A stretch of DNA of 36,395 nt from Legionellales bacterium (GCA_023265835.1 JAHFSI010000012.1:1-36395); one strand, 5' to 3'; shown: positions 16,828 to 26,481, counted from the first letter of the stretch. Made by a program: numbers and translations. Notes: generated by a model not told the origin, from the letters alone.

Positions 16828-17853
16828 TTAATCCCAATTCAAAATCACTTTCCCGCTCTTGCCTGACCGCATCACTTCAAATGCTTTCTCATATTCCCGA
16901 ATAGAAAACTCATGCGTGATCACTGGCGAAACATCCAACCCACTCTGCAACATCGCAATCATCTTATACCATGTTTCAAACATTTCTCGTCCATAAATAC
17001 CTTTGACTTCCAGCCCTTTCAAAATGAAATGGTTCCAATTGATTTGCGTGCTTTGCGGCAAAAAACCCAGTAGTGCAATTTTGCCGCCATGGTTCATGCT
17101 ATCTAACATACCATTGAATCCGATAGGGCTGCCTGATACTTCCAGGCCGACATCAAATCCTTCACGCATGCCTAAGATGTCCATGGTTTCTTTCAAACTT
17201 GTTTTGGTTGTGTTGATGGCAAGCGATGCTCCCATTTTTTTGGCCATGTCTAAACGGTAATCATTAATGTCGGTGATAACAATATGTCTAGCTCCCGCAT
17301 GACGCGCTACCGCAGCAGCCATCAAACCGATAGGGCCTGCCCCTGTAATGACTACATCTTCCCCGGGCAAACTAAAAGACAAAGCCGTATGCACTGAGTT
17401 ACCTAATGGATTTAAAATAGCAGCGATTGTGTCAGAAATATCGGGTGGCACGCGATAGACATTGACCGAAGGAATTAATAAGTAGTCTGCTAAAGAACCC
17501 TGACGGGTGACACCAATGGTTTCATTTTTACGACAAATATGGCGCCGGCCTGCGCGGCAATTACGACAAAATTCACAAGCCACATGGTTTTCACCAGAGA
17601 CCCGGTCTCCTATCTTAAAACTATGAACTTCATGCCCTAACTCAACAATCTCGCCGACAAACTCATGGCCAATGACCAAAGGCACAGGAATAACTTCCTG
17701 CGCCCATTCGTCCCAATTATAAATATGGATGTCGGTACCACAAATAGATGCTTTGGTTATTTTAATTAATACATCATTCGGACCCACTTTAGGCATGGGC
17801 ACTTCGGTCAGCCAAATGCCTGGTTCCGCTTTTAATTTAACTAAGGCTTTCAT
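16828..17853 (-). CDS. tdh: L-threonine 3-dehydrogenase
   Basis: It oxidises L-threonine to 2-amino-3-ketobutyrate with NAD+, the first step of threonine catabolism to glycine. It is a zinc MDR dehydrogenase of normal length (341 aa). Catalytic zinc and proton-relay residues are C38, T40, D41, H43 ([15 protein letters not shown]) and H63/E64 (IGHEF). The structural zinc ligands are C93, C96, C99 and C107. The Rossmann loop is GAGPIGLM. Its start overlaps the kbl 3' end by 17 bases, giving the usual kbl-tdh operon and coupled translation. Confidence 0.96.
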   Translation of the reverse strand: MKALVKLKAEPGIWLTEVPMPKVGPNDVLIKITKASICGTDIHIYNWDEWAQEVIPVPLVIGHEFVGEIVELGHEVHSFKIGDRVSGENHVACEFCRNCRAGRRHICRKNETIGVTRQGSLADYLLIPSVNVYRVPPDISDTIAAILNPLGNSVHTALSFSLPGEDVVITGAGPIGLMAAAVARHAGARHIVITDINDYRLDMAKKMGASLAINTTKTSLKETMDILGMREGFDVGLEVSGSPIGFNGMLDSMNHGGKIALLGFLPQSTQINWNHFILKGLEVKGIYGREMFETWYKMIAMLQSGLDVSPVITHEFSIREYEKAFEVMRSGKSGKVILNWD

Positions 17854-19045
17854 GTTGTTTGATGACTCCTAATTGTTGTCCTACTTTTTTAAATGCAGCT
17901 AATGCTTTGTCTAACTGCTGTTGTGTATGTGCTGCGGACAGTTGCGTACGAATGCGAGCCTTATCTTGAGGTACCACAGGATAAGAAAAACCAATAACAT
18001 AAATGCCTTGTTTCAATAATTCATCCGCCATGGTTTTTGCCAGCATCGCATCGCCTAACATCACGGGGATGATAGGATGTTCGCCCGGAATAAGATGAAA
18101 ACCCAGTTGTGTAAGGCCTTTACGAAAATAAGCGCTATTTTCATGGACTTTTTTAATAAGATCATGACTGGTTTCGAGCAAATCAAGCACTTTAATTGAA
18201 GTGGCTGCAATGACGGGTGCCAAGGCATTGGAAAATAAATAAGGACGTGAACGTTGTCGTAACCAGGTAATGATTTCACGCTTGGCGCTGGTATAACCAC
18301 CGGAAGCACCGCCTAAGGCTTTGCCTAATGTGCCAGTGATGATATCCACACGCCCCATCACATGATGATATTCGTGTGTGCCGCGGCCGTTTTTGCCCAT
18401 AAAGCCAACCGCATGAGAATCATCTACCATCACCATTGCATCATAACGATCCGCTAAATCACAGATAGCCGGCAAATTGGCAACGATACCATCCATAGAA
18501 AAAACACCGTCGGTTGCAATTAAACGAAAACGGCAATTTTTAGCTTCTTGTAGTGCTTTTTCAAGATCGGCCATATCATTATTTTGGTAGCGAAAACGTT
18601 TTGCTTTGCAAAGACGAATACCATCGATGATGCTGGCGTGGTTTAAGGCATCACTAATGATTGCATCCTCTTCATTCAGCAATGTTTCAAACAAACCACC
18701 ATTGGCATCAAAACAAGAAGAATAAAGAATCGTATCTTCCATACCTAGAAATTGACTAATACGTGCTTCAAGTTCTTGATGGATATTTTGCGTGCCGCAA
18801 ATAAAACGCACAGATGACATGCCAAAACCATGGTGATCAATGGCTTTTTTAGCAGCCTCTCGGAGAGCAGGATGATTGGATAAACCTAAATAATTATTCG
18901 CGCAAAGGTTCAGGACTTCTTGGCCTTCTTTGATGGTAATCATGGCTTGTTGTGGCGAAGTAATAGTACGCTCAGTTTTATACAGTCCAGATTGATGAAG
19001 TATTTCAGTTTCATGTGCCAGATGCGCTAAAAATGTTTTTTTCAT
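17837..19045 (-). CDS. kbl: Glycine C-acetyltransferase (2-amino-3-ketobutyrate CoA ligase)
   Basis: A PLP enzyme of the alpha-oxoamine synthase family that cleaves 2-amino-3-ketobutyrate with CoA to glycine and acetyl-CoA. The PLP lysine is K242 ([14 protein letters not shown]), and the cofactor-binding DDSHAVGF lies at 208-215. [12 protein letters not shown] near residue 50 is a family hallmark. The 402-aa length is normal. It is the first gene of the kbl-tdh pair; the unstable intermediate is handed from Tdh to Kbl, which explains the tight coupling. Confidence 0.96.
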   Translation of the reverse strand: MKKTFLAHLAHETEILHQSGLYKTERTITSPQQAMITIKEGQEVLNLCANNYLGLSNHPALREAAKKAIDHHGFGMSSVRFICGTQNIHQELEARISQFLGMEDTILYSSCFDANGGLFETLLNEEDAIISDALNHASIIDGIRLCKAKRFRYQNNDMADLEKALQEAKNCRFRLIATDGVFSMDGIVANLPAICDLADRYDAMVMVDDSHAVGFMGKNGRGTHEYHHVMGRVDIITGTLGKALGGASGGYTSAKREIITWLRQRSRPYLFSNALAPVIAATSIKVLDLLETSHDLIKKVHENSAYFRKGLTQLGFHLIPGEHPIIPVMLGDAMLAKTMADELLKQGIYVIGFSYPVVPQDKARIRTQLSAAHTQQQLDKALAAFKKVGQQLGVIKQHESLS

Positions 19046-19064
19046 GTCAATTCCTTGCGTTATT

Positions 19065-19093
19065 TGTCATCCTGAACGAAGTGAAGGATGACA
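19065..19093. terminator. Short hairpin repeat between the GH17-like gene and kbl
   Basis: TGTCATCC and GGATGACA arms surround TGAACGAAGTGAA just beyond the GH17-like stop codon. It resembles the common 'GTCATCCTGAACGAAGTGAAGGAT' intergenic repeat and may end the upstream transcript, though no T-run follows on the - strand. Confidence 0.45.
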
Positions 19094-19096
19094 GCG

Positions 19097-20608
19097 TTAT
19101 ATTAAACAGCTTCCATCTAAATTTCCGCCTTGTAGAGTAACAGTGGCGTGGTCAGTTAATTTTTGTAAGGCACTAAAATTAATGTGGCAGACGGGAACAA
19201 GTTTGGTACCATTATCATCGTCATAATAGGATATTAATAAACTTTTGTAAATTGTACCGCTAGTATCAATTAAAATATTTCTGACACTATTTGCTTTTAT
19301 ATCAGCACTATCATTTGATAAATAAGCAACGGGCCCCGCTATACCATAAAGAGGATAACAGTCATCTTGCCATTTGATTTGGGAATTCCAATCATCAGGA
19401 CAGGCATATAGTGAGGCAGCGCGGGGGATTGAGTAGCTGATTATTTGATTATGAAAGCTTATAATTAAATGACCTTTTGTTTTATCAAAAGGCTTGTTGA
19501 GATCATCGACTATGCTCGATGTTCTATCAGCAGCAAATATGCCCCAATAACTTTCTATGTTCTGGTCTGGAAGTTGACGTGCTTCATTTGCGCTGGGAAG
19601 CCTATCGAAGAGTTCAAAGAAATAAGACATGGGCACTAAGTTGAGACGTTTGATCCAATAATAAAGATAACTCTTGAATTGATAGGGCTGTGGTGCTTTA
19701 ATCGAATCGTCTTTGAATATACCGCCGCTGGGCCATCCTTCTTCTGTCACAATTAAAGGCAATGCTTGTTTGCTGGGTGTATAGGCTGCTTGCCTGTCTG
19801 CTGCACGAGCAAGGTCTGTCCATGAGGTTTCAAAAGCGATAGTTGCATCGTTAGAACTTGTGCCTGCCCAAAAAGAATAAATATTAGCACCAATAAAATC
19901 CACGTTTTTTGTGATTTCTTGATATTTGGCATAAGCAGCACTGCTTGGATCCAGCATTTGGGCAACTTCGCCATATTCTTGGGCCGTACCGACAGGTATC
20001 GTGAATCCAGCTTGAGCCAATGCGGTTTTAATGAGGGCAATATCTTTACTCAGACGGCCGCGTATTTCATCATTTTTAATATCTTCATTACCTACAATAA
20101 TTCGATTAATTAAATTACTATGGGTTTTGGCAGCATCGATAGCGGCACTAATAGCAGCATTGACTTCTATTTGCGTCAAGTTTTTGCAGTTATCACCGCA
20201 ACCGTTCCAAGGCGATTCAAATTCGCGCACGCCCAATGCTAATGAAATTTGATAATCTGCATTTTCTTTTTTTGCATTCCATTCAGCGACTACTTTTGCG
20301 ATATCTAATTGTACTTGCGGTCTGGATGTGAGGTGTGAAGAAAAATAGATAGAATCAAACGTTTTAATCTGATTAATGTTCTTAAAATCAGGACTGGTAC
20401 GGCGCAGTAGAGCTAAACGGTCAAGATCCATAAAAATGGCAGCTTTCATTATGTCATAATTATCAAGCCCCATCCCTTTGGCAAATTCTAAGGAGTGTAT
20501 TGGGTCATAATTGACCCCCTTAATGATATCTGTCGAGTTAGCAAAAGCAATGCTTGAAATGAAACTTAAAGTAATGGCTTTTGCCAGCCAATGTATATGT
20601 GATTTCAT
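19097..20608 (-). CDS. Exported glycoside hydrolase family 17-like protein (beta-1,3-glucanase type)
   Basis: Residues 1-23 form a Sec signal peptide with an AFA cleavage site, so the protein is periplasmic or secreted. The (beta/alpha)8-type domain (about 28-330) shows GH17 hallmarks: IIVGNED with the probable acid/base E175, and VTEEGWPSGG with the probable nucleophile E289, close to the family pattern 'E-x-GWPS'. The C-terminal 170 residues (with CPDDWNSQ and QDDCYP) are not recognised and may bind substrate. GH17 enzymes cut or transglycosylate beta-1,3-glucans; the true substrate is unknown, and fungal or algal cell walls or self-made glucans are possible. A strong GGGAGG precedes the ATG. 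It stands alone upstream of kbl. Confidence 0.75.
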   Translation of the reverse strand: MKSHIHWLAKAITLSFISSIAFANSTDIIKGVNYDPIHSLEFAKGMGLDNYDIMKAAIFMDLDRLALLRRTSPDFKNINQIKTFDSIYFSSHLTSRPQVQLDIAKVVAEWNAKKENADYQISLALGVREFESPWNGCGDNCKNLTQIEVNAAISAAIDAAKTHSNLINRIIVGNEDIKNDEIRGRLSKDIALIKTALAQAGFTIPVGTAQEYGEVAQMLDPSSAAYAKYQEITKNVDFIGANIYSFWAGTSSNDATIAFETSWTDLARAADRQAAYTPSKQALPLIVTEEGWPSGGIFKDDSIKAPQPYQFKSYLYYWIKRLNLVPMSYFFELFDRLPSANEARQLPDQNIESYWGIFAADRTSSIVDDLNKPFDKTKGHLIISFHNQIISYSIPRAASLYACPDDWNSQIKWQDDCYPLYGIAGPVAYLSNDSADIKANSVRNILIDTSGTIYKSLLISYYDDDNGTKLVPVCHINFSALQKLTDHATVTLQGGNLDGSCLI

Positions 20609-20682
20609 AGGACCTCCCGTTTTATTGGCGTCACTATTTTCAAATGAAGGAGTAAGGAGGATGATTGTGCATTAACATGAGG

Positions 20683-20698
20683 TTAGGATCAATCCTAA
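20683..20698. promoter_or_regulatory. Inverted repeat upstream of the GH17-like gene (possible operator)
   Basis: TTAGGATCAATCCTAA is a perfect 16-base palindrome in the 120-bp gap between the 111-aa gene and the GH17-like gene, 75 bases before the latter's start. It could be a regulator site; no known motif is claimed. Confidence 0.3.
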
Positions 20699-20728
20699 AA
20701 CTGTTAAAGAGCGAATCAATGGTGATAA

Positions 20729-21064
20729 TCAGGGTTTCTTTTTATTGATCAGCTCATTGAATTTTTTATTGACAAGCGGAGCATCTTTTTTAGGCACTCG
20801 TTTGGCGTATTCACGCGTGTATTCTCTTAATGCTTTACCATTTTTCATGAGGGCGGAATGACTGTCTGTAAATAAACTATAAGAAATGGATAGTCCTAAT
20901 ATGAATGTTTCCGTATTGGCGTTCTTACCACTAGGCATTTTAGTTTTGGGATTTGTTAGAATTTTTGCAAGGGATTGAGCCAAGGGGGCTTTTATAGGAC
21001 GTAATGCGCTATAAAGTTTTTCTTTGGCGGAATTGTTTGCTTGCTTTTTGTTTAGTGTGGCCAT
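20729..21064 (-). CDS. Small basic hypothetical protein (111 aa)
   Basis: I do not recognise this protein. It is rich in Lys, Asn and Ala, with no signal peptide or membrane segment. The N-terminus (NKKQANNSAKEKLYSALRP) and the C-terminus (KKFNELINKKKP) are strongly basic. A central stretch (TETFILGLSISYSLF) is hydrophobic. It has an ATG start, weak upstream ribosome binding, and an open frame with no overlapping rival. It is divergent from sdhE across 65 bp. Confidence 0.5.
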   Translation of the reverse strand: MATLNKKQANNSAKEKLYSALRPIKAPLAQSLAKILTNPKTKMPSGKNANTETFILGLSISYSLFTDSHSALMKNGKALREYTREYAKRVPKKDAPLVNKKFNELINKKKP

Positions 21065-21129
21065 AATGTAATCTCATTATTGGTTGATATTAGTTTTATC
21101 TGAAGTATAGCAGCGATTTTAGGTTTTTC

Positions 21130-21390
21130 ATGAATAAAATATCTCAGAAGCGATTGGAGTGGGCGTGCAGGCGGGGCATGCTTGAACTTGATGTATTATT
21201 AGGCAATTTTTTGCGGGAGGCTTATCCTAAGTTGTCTAGTGATGACCAGGAATTATTTGTTCATTTATTAGAAGAAAATGATCAAGACTTGTTTTTATGG
21301 TTGACAGGAAAGGAAATACACGAAAACTTCGAGATGAATAAAATAATCGAGATGGTGCGTTATCATGCAAAGAACAGACATGTTACTTAA
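21130..21390 (+). CDS. sdhE: SdhE, succinate dehydrogenase flavinylation factor
   Basis: This 86-aa protein helps attach FAD covalently to the succinate dehydrogenase flavoprotein subunit. The key RGxxE motif is present at R15-G16-x-x-E19 (ACRRGMLELD), followed by the helical core FLREAYPKLSSDDQELF and LLEENDQDLFLWLTG. The length and early start are typical of the family (formerly YgfY/CptB). The next gene, ygfX-like, overlaps it by 26 bases, a conserved gammaproteobacterial pairing. Confidence 0.93.
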   Translation: MNKISQKRLEWACRRGMLELDVLLGNFLREAYPKLSSDDQELFVHLLEENDQDLFLWLTGKEIHENFEMNKIIEMVRYHAKNRHVT

Positions 21391-21820
21391 AACTTCAAGG
21401 CTTTTTATCGGTTTGATTGGATTGATGTCGGGCATCTCTTTGTGTTTGATTGCTTTTTGTTTGCAAATGGGTTGGTGGGTAAAAATAGTTTTGATTATTA
21501 GTGTGTTAGGTTATGGTGGGTGGATAGTGTGGTCAATTGGATTGATGAAGAGTGCTAGGTCTATTATAGGATTGCAGTTGTTGGGGGATGGGACTTGTTA
21601 TTTGCAGTATCCCTCGGGCACGATGGAGGCAAAGATGATGGGGGACAGTACGGTGACATCAATGATATGTGTACTGCGGTTTAAGGTGCCGGATAGGCGA
21701 TGGAAAACGTCTTGTGTTGTTTTTAGGGATTCGCTTTCGCGGGAGATGTATTGGAAGTTGTTGGTGTGGTTGAGGTGTTTTGGGGCAACTCAGCTCGCAA
21801 TACCATCAAAAATACGCTAA
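21365..21820 (+). CDS. ygfX: YgfX (CptA)-like inner membrane protein
   Basis: A 151-aa protein with two close transmembrane helices (about 14-34 and 38-60) followed by a small cytosolic domain containing LGDGTCYLQYPSG. Position and build match YgfX, the usual partner of SdhE, once proposed as a toxin acting on MreB/FtsZ; that role is debated. Sequence similarity is low, so the call leans on synteny. It overlaps sdhE by 26 bases. The ATG at 21380 is an alternative start. Confidence 0.7.
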   Translation: MQRTDMLLKTSRLFIGLIGLMSGISLCLIAFCLQMGWWVKIVLIISVLGYGGWIVWSIGLMKSARSIIGLQLLGDGTCYLQYPSGTMEAKMMGDSTVTSMICVLRFKVPDRRWKTSCVVFRDSLSREMYWKLLVWLRCFGATQLAIPSKIR

Positions 21821-21852
21821 GATTCCCTGTTTTATTTGGTAGCCAATAATCT

Positions 21853-23646
21853 ATGCAATCTATTCGTAATTTTTCCATCATTGCTCATATCGACCATGGT
21901 AAATCGACCCTCGCTGATCGGCTTATTCAACTCTGTGGTGGATTACAAGCACGGGAAATGGCAGAGCAAGTATTAGATTCAATGGACCTGGAGCGTGAGC
22001 GGGGCATTACGATCAAAGCGCATAGTGTTACGTTAAATTATAAAGCGCGTAACGGACAGTCTTATCAATTAAATTTTATTGATACACCTGGCCATGTCGA
22101 TTTTTCTTATGAAGTTTCACGCTCATTGGCTGCTTGTGAGGGCGCTTTATTGGTTGTGGATGCGGGGCAGGGGGTGGAAGCACAAACGGTAGCGGTTTGT
22201 TATACAGCGTTAGAACAAGGGCTAGAAGTCATTCCTGTGCTCAATAAAATTGATTTGCCGCAATCGGATCCTGATCGTGTGATTAATGAAATTGAAGAAA
22301 TTATTGGGTTAGGAGCAAAAGATGCGTTGCGTGTGAGCGCTAAGCAAGGGATTGGCATTGAAGATTTGCTGGAAAAAATTATTGCGGCTATTCCGGCGCC
22401 CGTAGGTGATCCTGCGGCACCTTTACAAGCGTTAATTATTGATTCGTGGTTTGATAGCTATTTAGGTGTTGTTTCTTTGGTGCGGGTTAAAAATGGCACT
22501 TTGAAAGTGGGCGAGAAAATGCAATTGATGTCGATAGGCCGCAACCATGAAGTCATGGGCATTGGCATATTCACCCCAAAACGTGAACCGACCGGTATTT
22601 TGCGCGCGGGCGAAGTGGGTTATGTGGTAGCAGGCATCAAAGAAATTGATGGGGCACCTGTGGGCGATACCATTACGCATGCAGTGAAAGCAGCCACGGA
22701 ACCTTTGCCTGGATTCAAGCAATTAAAACCACAAGTATATGCGGGTTTGTTCCCAGTAAGTGCAGATGATTTTCCCGCTTTTCGTGAAGCGTTATCAAAA
22801 TTGCGTTTAAATGATGCGGCCTTGTTTTTTGAACCCGAATCTTCCGAAGCGTTGGGGTTTGGTTTTCGCTGTGGTTTTCTCGGTATGTTACATATGGAAA
22901 TTGTGCAGGAGCGTCTTGAGCGGGAATATCATCTTAACTTGATTACCACTGCACCGACGGTTGTCTATGAAGTATTGACGACTAAAGGTGAAGTATTATT
23001 GATTGATAATCCAGCGAAATTGCCTGTGCCTAATTTAATCGCTGAAATACGTGAACCGATTGTGAAGGCCAGCATTTTGGTGCCGCAACAATATTTAGGT
23101 AATGTGATGACGTTATGTGTAGAAAAACGCGGTGTACAAAAAAATATGTTGTATTTGGGAAACCAGGTGTCGTTGACTTATGAAATACCGATGAATGAAG
23201 TCGTATTAGATTTTTTTGATCGATTAAAATCAGTGAGTCGAGGATATGCATCATTGGATTATAGTTTTTCTTATTTTCAAGCGGCTGATTTAGTGAAATT
23301 GGATTTATTGATTAATGGCGATAAACTGGATGCGCTGGCTTTTATTGTGCACCGTGACCAAGCGCACTCGAAAGGCCGGCAATTAGCAGAAAAAATGCAA
23401 GAATTAGTGCCTAGGCAGATGTATGATGTTGCGATCCAAGCGGCGATTGGAGCGCATGTGATTGCTAGGACGACGGTCAAGGCGTTAAGGAAGAACGTGA
23501 CGGCCAAGTGTTATGGGGGTGATATCACTCGGAAACGGAAGTTGTTGGAGAAGCAAAAAGAAGGCAAAAAACGCATGAAGCAGGTGGGGAACGTGGAGAT
23601 ACCGCAGGAGGCGTTTTTGGCGATATTGAAGGTGGATAAGAAGTAG
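21853..23646 (+). CDS. lepA: Elongation factor 4 (LepA), ribosome back-translocase
   Basis: A translational GTPase that acts on stalled or mispositioned ribosomes and in initiation. G motifs are intact: AHIDHGKS (11-18), DTPGH (77-81), NKID (131-134). Switch region RERGITIKA is present. LepA-specific parts follow: [14 protein letters not shown] and the C-terminal [40 protein letters not shown]. The 597-aa length is exact for the family. The ribosome binding site is poor, but the ATG gives the conserved N-terminus [16 protein letters not shown]. In many gammaproteobacteria lepB follows directly; here a repeat separates them. Confidence 0.98.
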   Translation: MQSIRNFSIIAHIDHGKSTLADRLIQLCGGLQAREMAEQVLDSMDLERERGITIKAHSVTLNYKARNGQSYQLNFIDTPGHVDFSYEVSRSLAACEGALLVVDAGQGVEAQTVAVCYTALEQGLEVIPVLNKIDLPQSDPDRVINEIEEIIGLGAKDALRVSAKQGIGIEDLLEKIIAAIPAPVGDPAAPLQALIIDSWFDSYLGVVSLVRVKNGTLKVGEKMQLMSIGRNHEVMGIGIFTPKREPTGILRAGEVGYVVAGIKEIDGAPVGDTITHAVKAATEPLPGFKQLKPQVYAGLFPVSADDFPAFREALSKLRLNDAALFFEPESSEALGFGFRCGFLGMLHMEIVQERLEREYHLNLITTAPTVVYEVLTTKGEVLLIDNPAKLPVPNLIAEIREPIVKASILVPQQYLGNVMTLCVEKRGVQKNMLYLGNQVSLTYEIPMNEVVLDFFDRLKSVSRGYASLDYSFSYFQAADLVKLDLLINGDKLDALAFIVHRDQAHSKGRQLAEKMQELVPRQMYDVAIQAAIGAHVIARTTVKALRKNVTAKCYGGDITRKRKLLEKQKEGKKRMKQVGNVEIPQEAFLAILKVDKK

Positions 23647-23674
23647 GGGGTTGGTTTGGTGTAATCAGAACTGA

Positions 23675-23912
23675 TCTCTAAATTGTCATTCCCGCTCTCC
23701 ATTTTGTCATTCCCGCGAAGGCGGGAACCCATTATCACTTGCCCTCATCGTAAACATTGCTTGATAATTCAATTGTCATGATGTTGTTTTATCTTTAGTG
23801 ATACTTGCGGAATAGGTTCCCGCCTTCGCGGGAATGACAAAATGGAGAGCGGGAATGACAAAATGGAGAGTGGGAATGACAAAGTGGAAAGCGAGGATGA
23901 CAATTTAGAATG
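23675..23912. repeat. Palindromic repeat (GTCATTCCCGCGAAGGCGGGAA family) with 21-bp tandem units
   Basis: The left arm (TTGTCATTCCCGCTCTCC...CCCGCGAAGGCGGGAACC) is complementary to the right arm (GGTTCCCGCCTTCGCGGGAATGAC...). The right side then carries four tandem 21-bp units at 23829, 23850, 23871 and 23892 (CGGGAATGACAAAATGGAG type, decaying toward the end); the left side has about two. This accounts for most of the 300-bp lepA-lepB gap, and no gene is seen in it. Confidence 0.8.
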
Positions 23913-23946
23913 CAGGAATTTAATATTTTAAGAGCGAGTAATTAAC

Positions 23947-24720
23947 ATGAATTTTAACTTCGAATTAATTTTATTTTATGCGGTAATCATCAGCGGTGTC
24001 GTTGCACTGTTTGACATTCTTTTCCTAGCAAAAAAACGCAAGCCCAGCAAAAAAATGCCGGTCATCGTTGACTATGCCCGCTCATTTTTTCCTGTATTGC
24101 TGCTAGTCTTTTTACTGCGTTCTTTTTTATTTGAGCCTTTTCGTATTCCATCGGGCTCGTTAAAACCCACTTTAGATGTCGGTGATTTGATTCTAGTGAA
24201 TAAATTTGATTACGGCATTCGCTTACCCGTTATTCATAAAAAAATCTTTGCAATACACGAGCCAAAACGCGGTGATATTATGATTTTTCGTAATCCTTAT
24301 CATCCTGAGGTGGATTTTATTAAACGTGTCATTGGTCTGCCGGGTGATCATATTCGTTATGTTAATAAAACACTTTATATCAATGGACAAAAAGCTTCGC
24401 AGCAATTTGTACAAGCGAAGACAGACCGTGATGATAGCGGCATGAATGTTGATGTCATCGAAAAACAAGAAGATTTATTAGGGGTGAAACATGCTATCTA
24501 TCAAATGCAAGACCATCCGAATGACGATCAGAAAGAGATTGTTGTTCCTAAAGGAATGTATTTTATGATGGGCGATAATCGAGATGGCAGCGCTGATAGC
24601 CGTTATTGGGGATTTGTGCCGGATGAAAACATTGTGGGCAAAGCGACATTGATCTGGATGAGTTGGGACGGATATAAACATAATATTCGTTGGAACAGGA
24701 TCGGAAAATCAATTATATGA
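23947..24720 (+). CDS. lepB: Signal peptidase I
   Basis: It removes signal peptides from exported proteins at the periplasmic face of the inner membrane. Two N-terminal membrane helices (about 5-28 and 44-62) precede the catalytic serine S71 in RIPSGSLKPTL. The catalytic lysine is K126 (VDFIKRVIGLPGD), and box E is GDNRDGSADSRYWGFVP. Leu replaces the Met that follows the serine in E. coli. At 257 aa it is shorter than E. coli LepB (324 aa) but complete in motifs. Its stop overlaps the rnc start (ATGA), giving a lepB-rnc-era operon. Confidence 0.96.
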   Translation: MNFNFELILFYAVIISGVVALFDILFLAKKRKPSKKMPVIVDYARSFFPVLLLVFLLRSFLFEPFRIPSGSLKPTLDVGDLILVNKFDYGIRLPVIHKKIFAIHEPKRGDIMIFRNPYHPEVDFIKRVIGLPGDHIRYVNKTLYINGQKASQQFVQAKTDRDDSGMNVDVIEKQEDLLGVKHAIYQMQDHPNDDQKEIVVPKGMYFMMGDNRDGSADSRYWGFVPDENIVGKATLIWMSWDGYKHNIRWNRIGKSII

Positions 24721-25391
24721 GTGAAGAACTGTGTCGTCTACTCGGTTATCAATTTAACGATGCAAAATTGCTAAAACTCGCATTGACACATCGGAGTAAG
24801 CATACAAAAAATAATGAACGACTTGAATTTCTTGGTGATTCCATTGTGAATTTCATTATTGCAGAAGCGTTATATACGCAAATGCCACATGCATCAGAAG
24901 GCGATTTAAGCCGTTCACGCGCTAGTTTAGTCAATCGCGATGCGTTGGGAAATTTAGCGCGGGAATTAAAAATTGGGCGCTTTGTCCTTTTAGGGCCTGG
25001 TGAAATCAGAAGTGGCGGCAATGAACGTTTGTCTATTTTATCTTGTACGATGGAAGCACTGATAGGCGCTATTTATTTAGATGGCGGATTTACGGTGACG
25101 CGTGACTGTATATTGCGATGGTATGCCCCTTGGCTAGGCACGTTTAAAAAAACGGCCAGTCGTAAAGACCCTAAAACACAATTACAGGAACAGATGCAGC
25201 GTTCACATCGGGCGCTGCCTGTTTATAGAGTGTTATCGTTAGAGGGAGAGTCCCATCAACAATTATTTGTCGTCAGTTGTACTTTATCTAAAATGGGAAA
25301 AGAAACGATAGGTAAAGGCACAAGTCGGCGGCGCGCGGAACAATCGGCTGCGGAGCTCATGTTAGGAATGCTAAAAAATGAAAACAAATGA
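24717..25391 (+). CDS. rnc: Ribonuclease III with an unusual active-site residue
   Basis: A dsRNA endonuclease that matures rRNA and controls mRNAs. The 224-aa protein has the RNase III domain with signature NERLEFLGDS (E34, E37, D41), EGDLSRSRASLV (E61) and a C-terminal dsRNA-binding domain (DPKTQLQEQMQ ... AEQSAAELML). In the second metal-binding motif the family has I-L-x-D-x-x-E-A; here it reads ILSCTMEALIGAIYLD, so C110 replaces the conserved Asp (D114 in E. coli) while E113 is kept. The codon is TGT at 25044-25046, two substitutions from either Asp codon. The ATG at 24717 overlaps the lepB stop by ATGA and is preferred to the TTG at 24690. It overlaps era by 14 bases. Confidence 0.93.
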   Translation: MSEELCRLLGYQFNDAKLLKLALTHRSKHTKNNERLEFLGDSIVNFIIAEALYTQMPHASEGDLSRSRASLVNRDALGNLARELKIGRFVLLGPGEIRSGGNERLSILSCTMEALIGAIYLDGGFTVTRDCILRWYAPWLGTFKKTASRKDPKTQLQEQMQRSHRALPVYRVLSLEGESHQQLFVVSCTLSKMGKETIGKGTSRRRAEQSAAELMLGMLKNENK

Positions 25392-26265
25392 AAAATGTGG
25401 TCATGTGGCGATTGTCGGACGTCCTAATGTGGGCAAGTCGACATTAGTCAATGATCTGGTAGGGCAAAAAGTCAGTATTGTGACGCCAAAACCGCAAACT
25501 ACGCGTAGTCAAATTTTAGGCATTAAAACAGTAGGACCTATGCAAGCGATTTACATAGATACGCCTGGATTGCATCAAACAGAACAGCGTGCCATGAACC
25601 GTTATATGAACCGTTTGGCCAGTGCGGTCATTATGGATGCGGACGTGGTTGTGTTTATGATTGAGGCCACGCGTTGGCATGAGGATGATGAAACGGTACT
25701 CGAAAAACTAAAGCATGTGACAGTACCTATTATAGCCGTTATTAATAAAATAGATTTATTGAAAGACAAAAGTCGGTTATTGCCTTTGATGAATCGCTTG
25801 GCTGAACGCGAACTTTTTGCAAAAATTGTGCCGATTTCTGCCAAAAAGCACGAGCAGGTGGCTGAGCTAGAAAAAATTATTATGAATTTTTTACCAGAAG
25901 GGCCGCATTTGTTTTCAGATGAGCAGGTGACAGACAGGGACGAGCGTTTTCAGGTCGCGGAATTAATACGAGAAAAACTGATTCAACTGACGGAACAAGA
26001 GCTCCCTTATAGTACGACTGTTGTGGTAGAGTCTTTGAAGCTTGAAGATACTCTTTTGAAGATTAGTGCTATTATTTGGGTTGAGCGTGAGGGGCAAAAA
26101 CCGATTGTGATTGGGAAAGACGGTGCGCTGTTAAAAAAAATCGGGACGTTGGCGCGCAAGGACATTGAAAAATTGTTTAATGTAAAAGTTTTTTTGAGGT
26201 TGTGGGTCAAAGTGAAGGATGATTGGACGAACAACGAACGGTTGTTGCAGGGGTTTGTTAACTGA
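25378..26265 (+). CDS. era: GTPase Era, 30S ribosome assembly
   Basis: It binds the 3' end of 16S rRNA and assists 30S maturation, working with RNase III on rRNA. G motifs: GRPNVGKS (14-21), TTR switch (41-43), DTPG (61-64), NKID (123-126), and SAKK as G5. The C-terminal KH domain has REGQKPIVIGKDGALLKKIG. The 295-aa length is normal. Its start overlaps rnc by 14 bases, so it is translationally coupled. recO, often the next gene in relatives, is absent here; repeat P1 follows instead. Confidence 0.97.
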   Translation: MKTNEKCGHVAIVGRPNVGKSTLVNDLVGQKVSIVTPKPQTTRSQILGIKTVGPMQAIYIDTPGLHQTEQRAMNRYMNRLASAVIMDADVVVFMIEATRWHEDDETVLEKLKHVTVPIIAVINKIDLLKDKSRLLPLMNRLAERELFAKIVPISAKKHEQVAELEKIIMNFLPEGPHLFSDEQVTDRDERFQVAELIREKLIQLTEQELPYSTTVVVESLKLEDTLLKISAIIWVEREGQKPIVIGKDGALLKKIGTLARKDIEKLFNVKVFLRLWVKVKDDWTNNERLLQGFVN

Positions 26266-26272
26266 TTAAAAA

Positions 26273-26411
26273 AATAATGAATATTTATCCCCCCTTCCTG
26301 ACCTTTCCCCTGAGGGGGAAGGAAAATATCTGGCAGCACCTGTTAGAACATTCCTTCCCCCTCAGGGGGAAGGTCAGGAAGGGGGGGGGGTAAATAAAAA
26401 TATTCATTATT
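26273..26411. repeat. Long palindromic repeat, family P1 copy 2 (inverted relative to copy 1)
   Basis: It has the same arms as 6029-6166. Its loop (ATCTGGCAGCACCTGTTAGAACATTCC) is the near reverse complement of the copy 1 loop, so the element is inserted in the opposite orientation. It contains a run of 10 G residues in the right arm. It starts 8 bases after the era stop and may terminate the lepB-rnc-era transcript. Confidence 0.85.
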
Positions 26412-26481
26412 TTTTTTAAGTTGAAACCATTAGGCGAGCTATTACGACTAGGGTTTGTTTGATATATGGATTGATACAATT

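Noticed and set aside
23511-23738. 75-aa antisense ORF at the lepA 3' end
   Set aside because: It runs through a repeat and the opposite strand of lepA, with no coding features.
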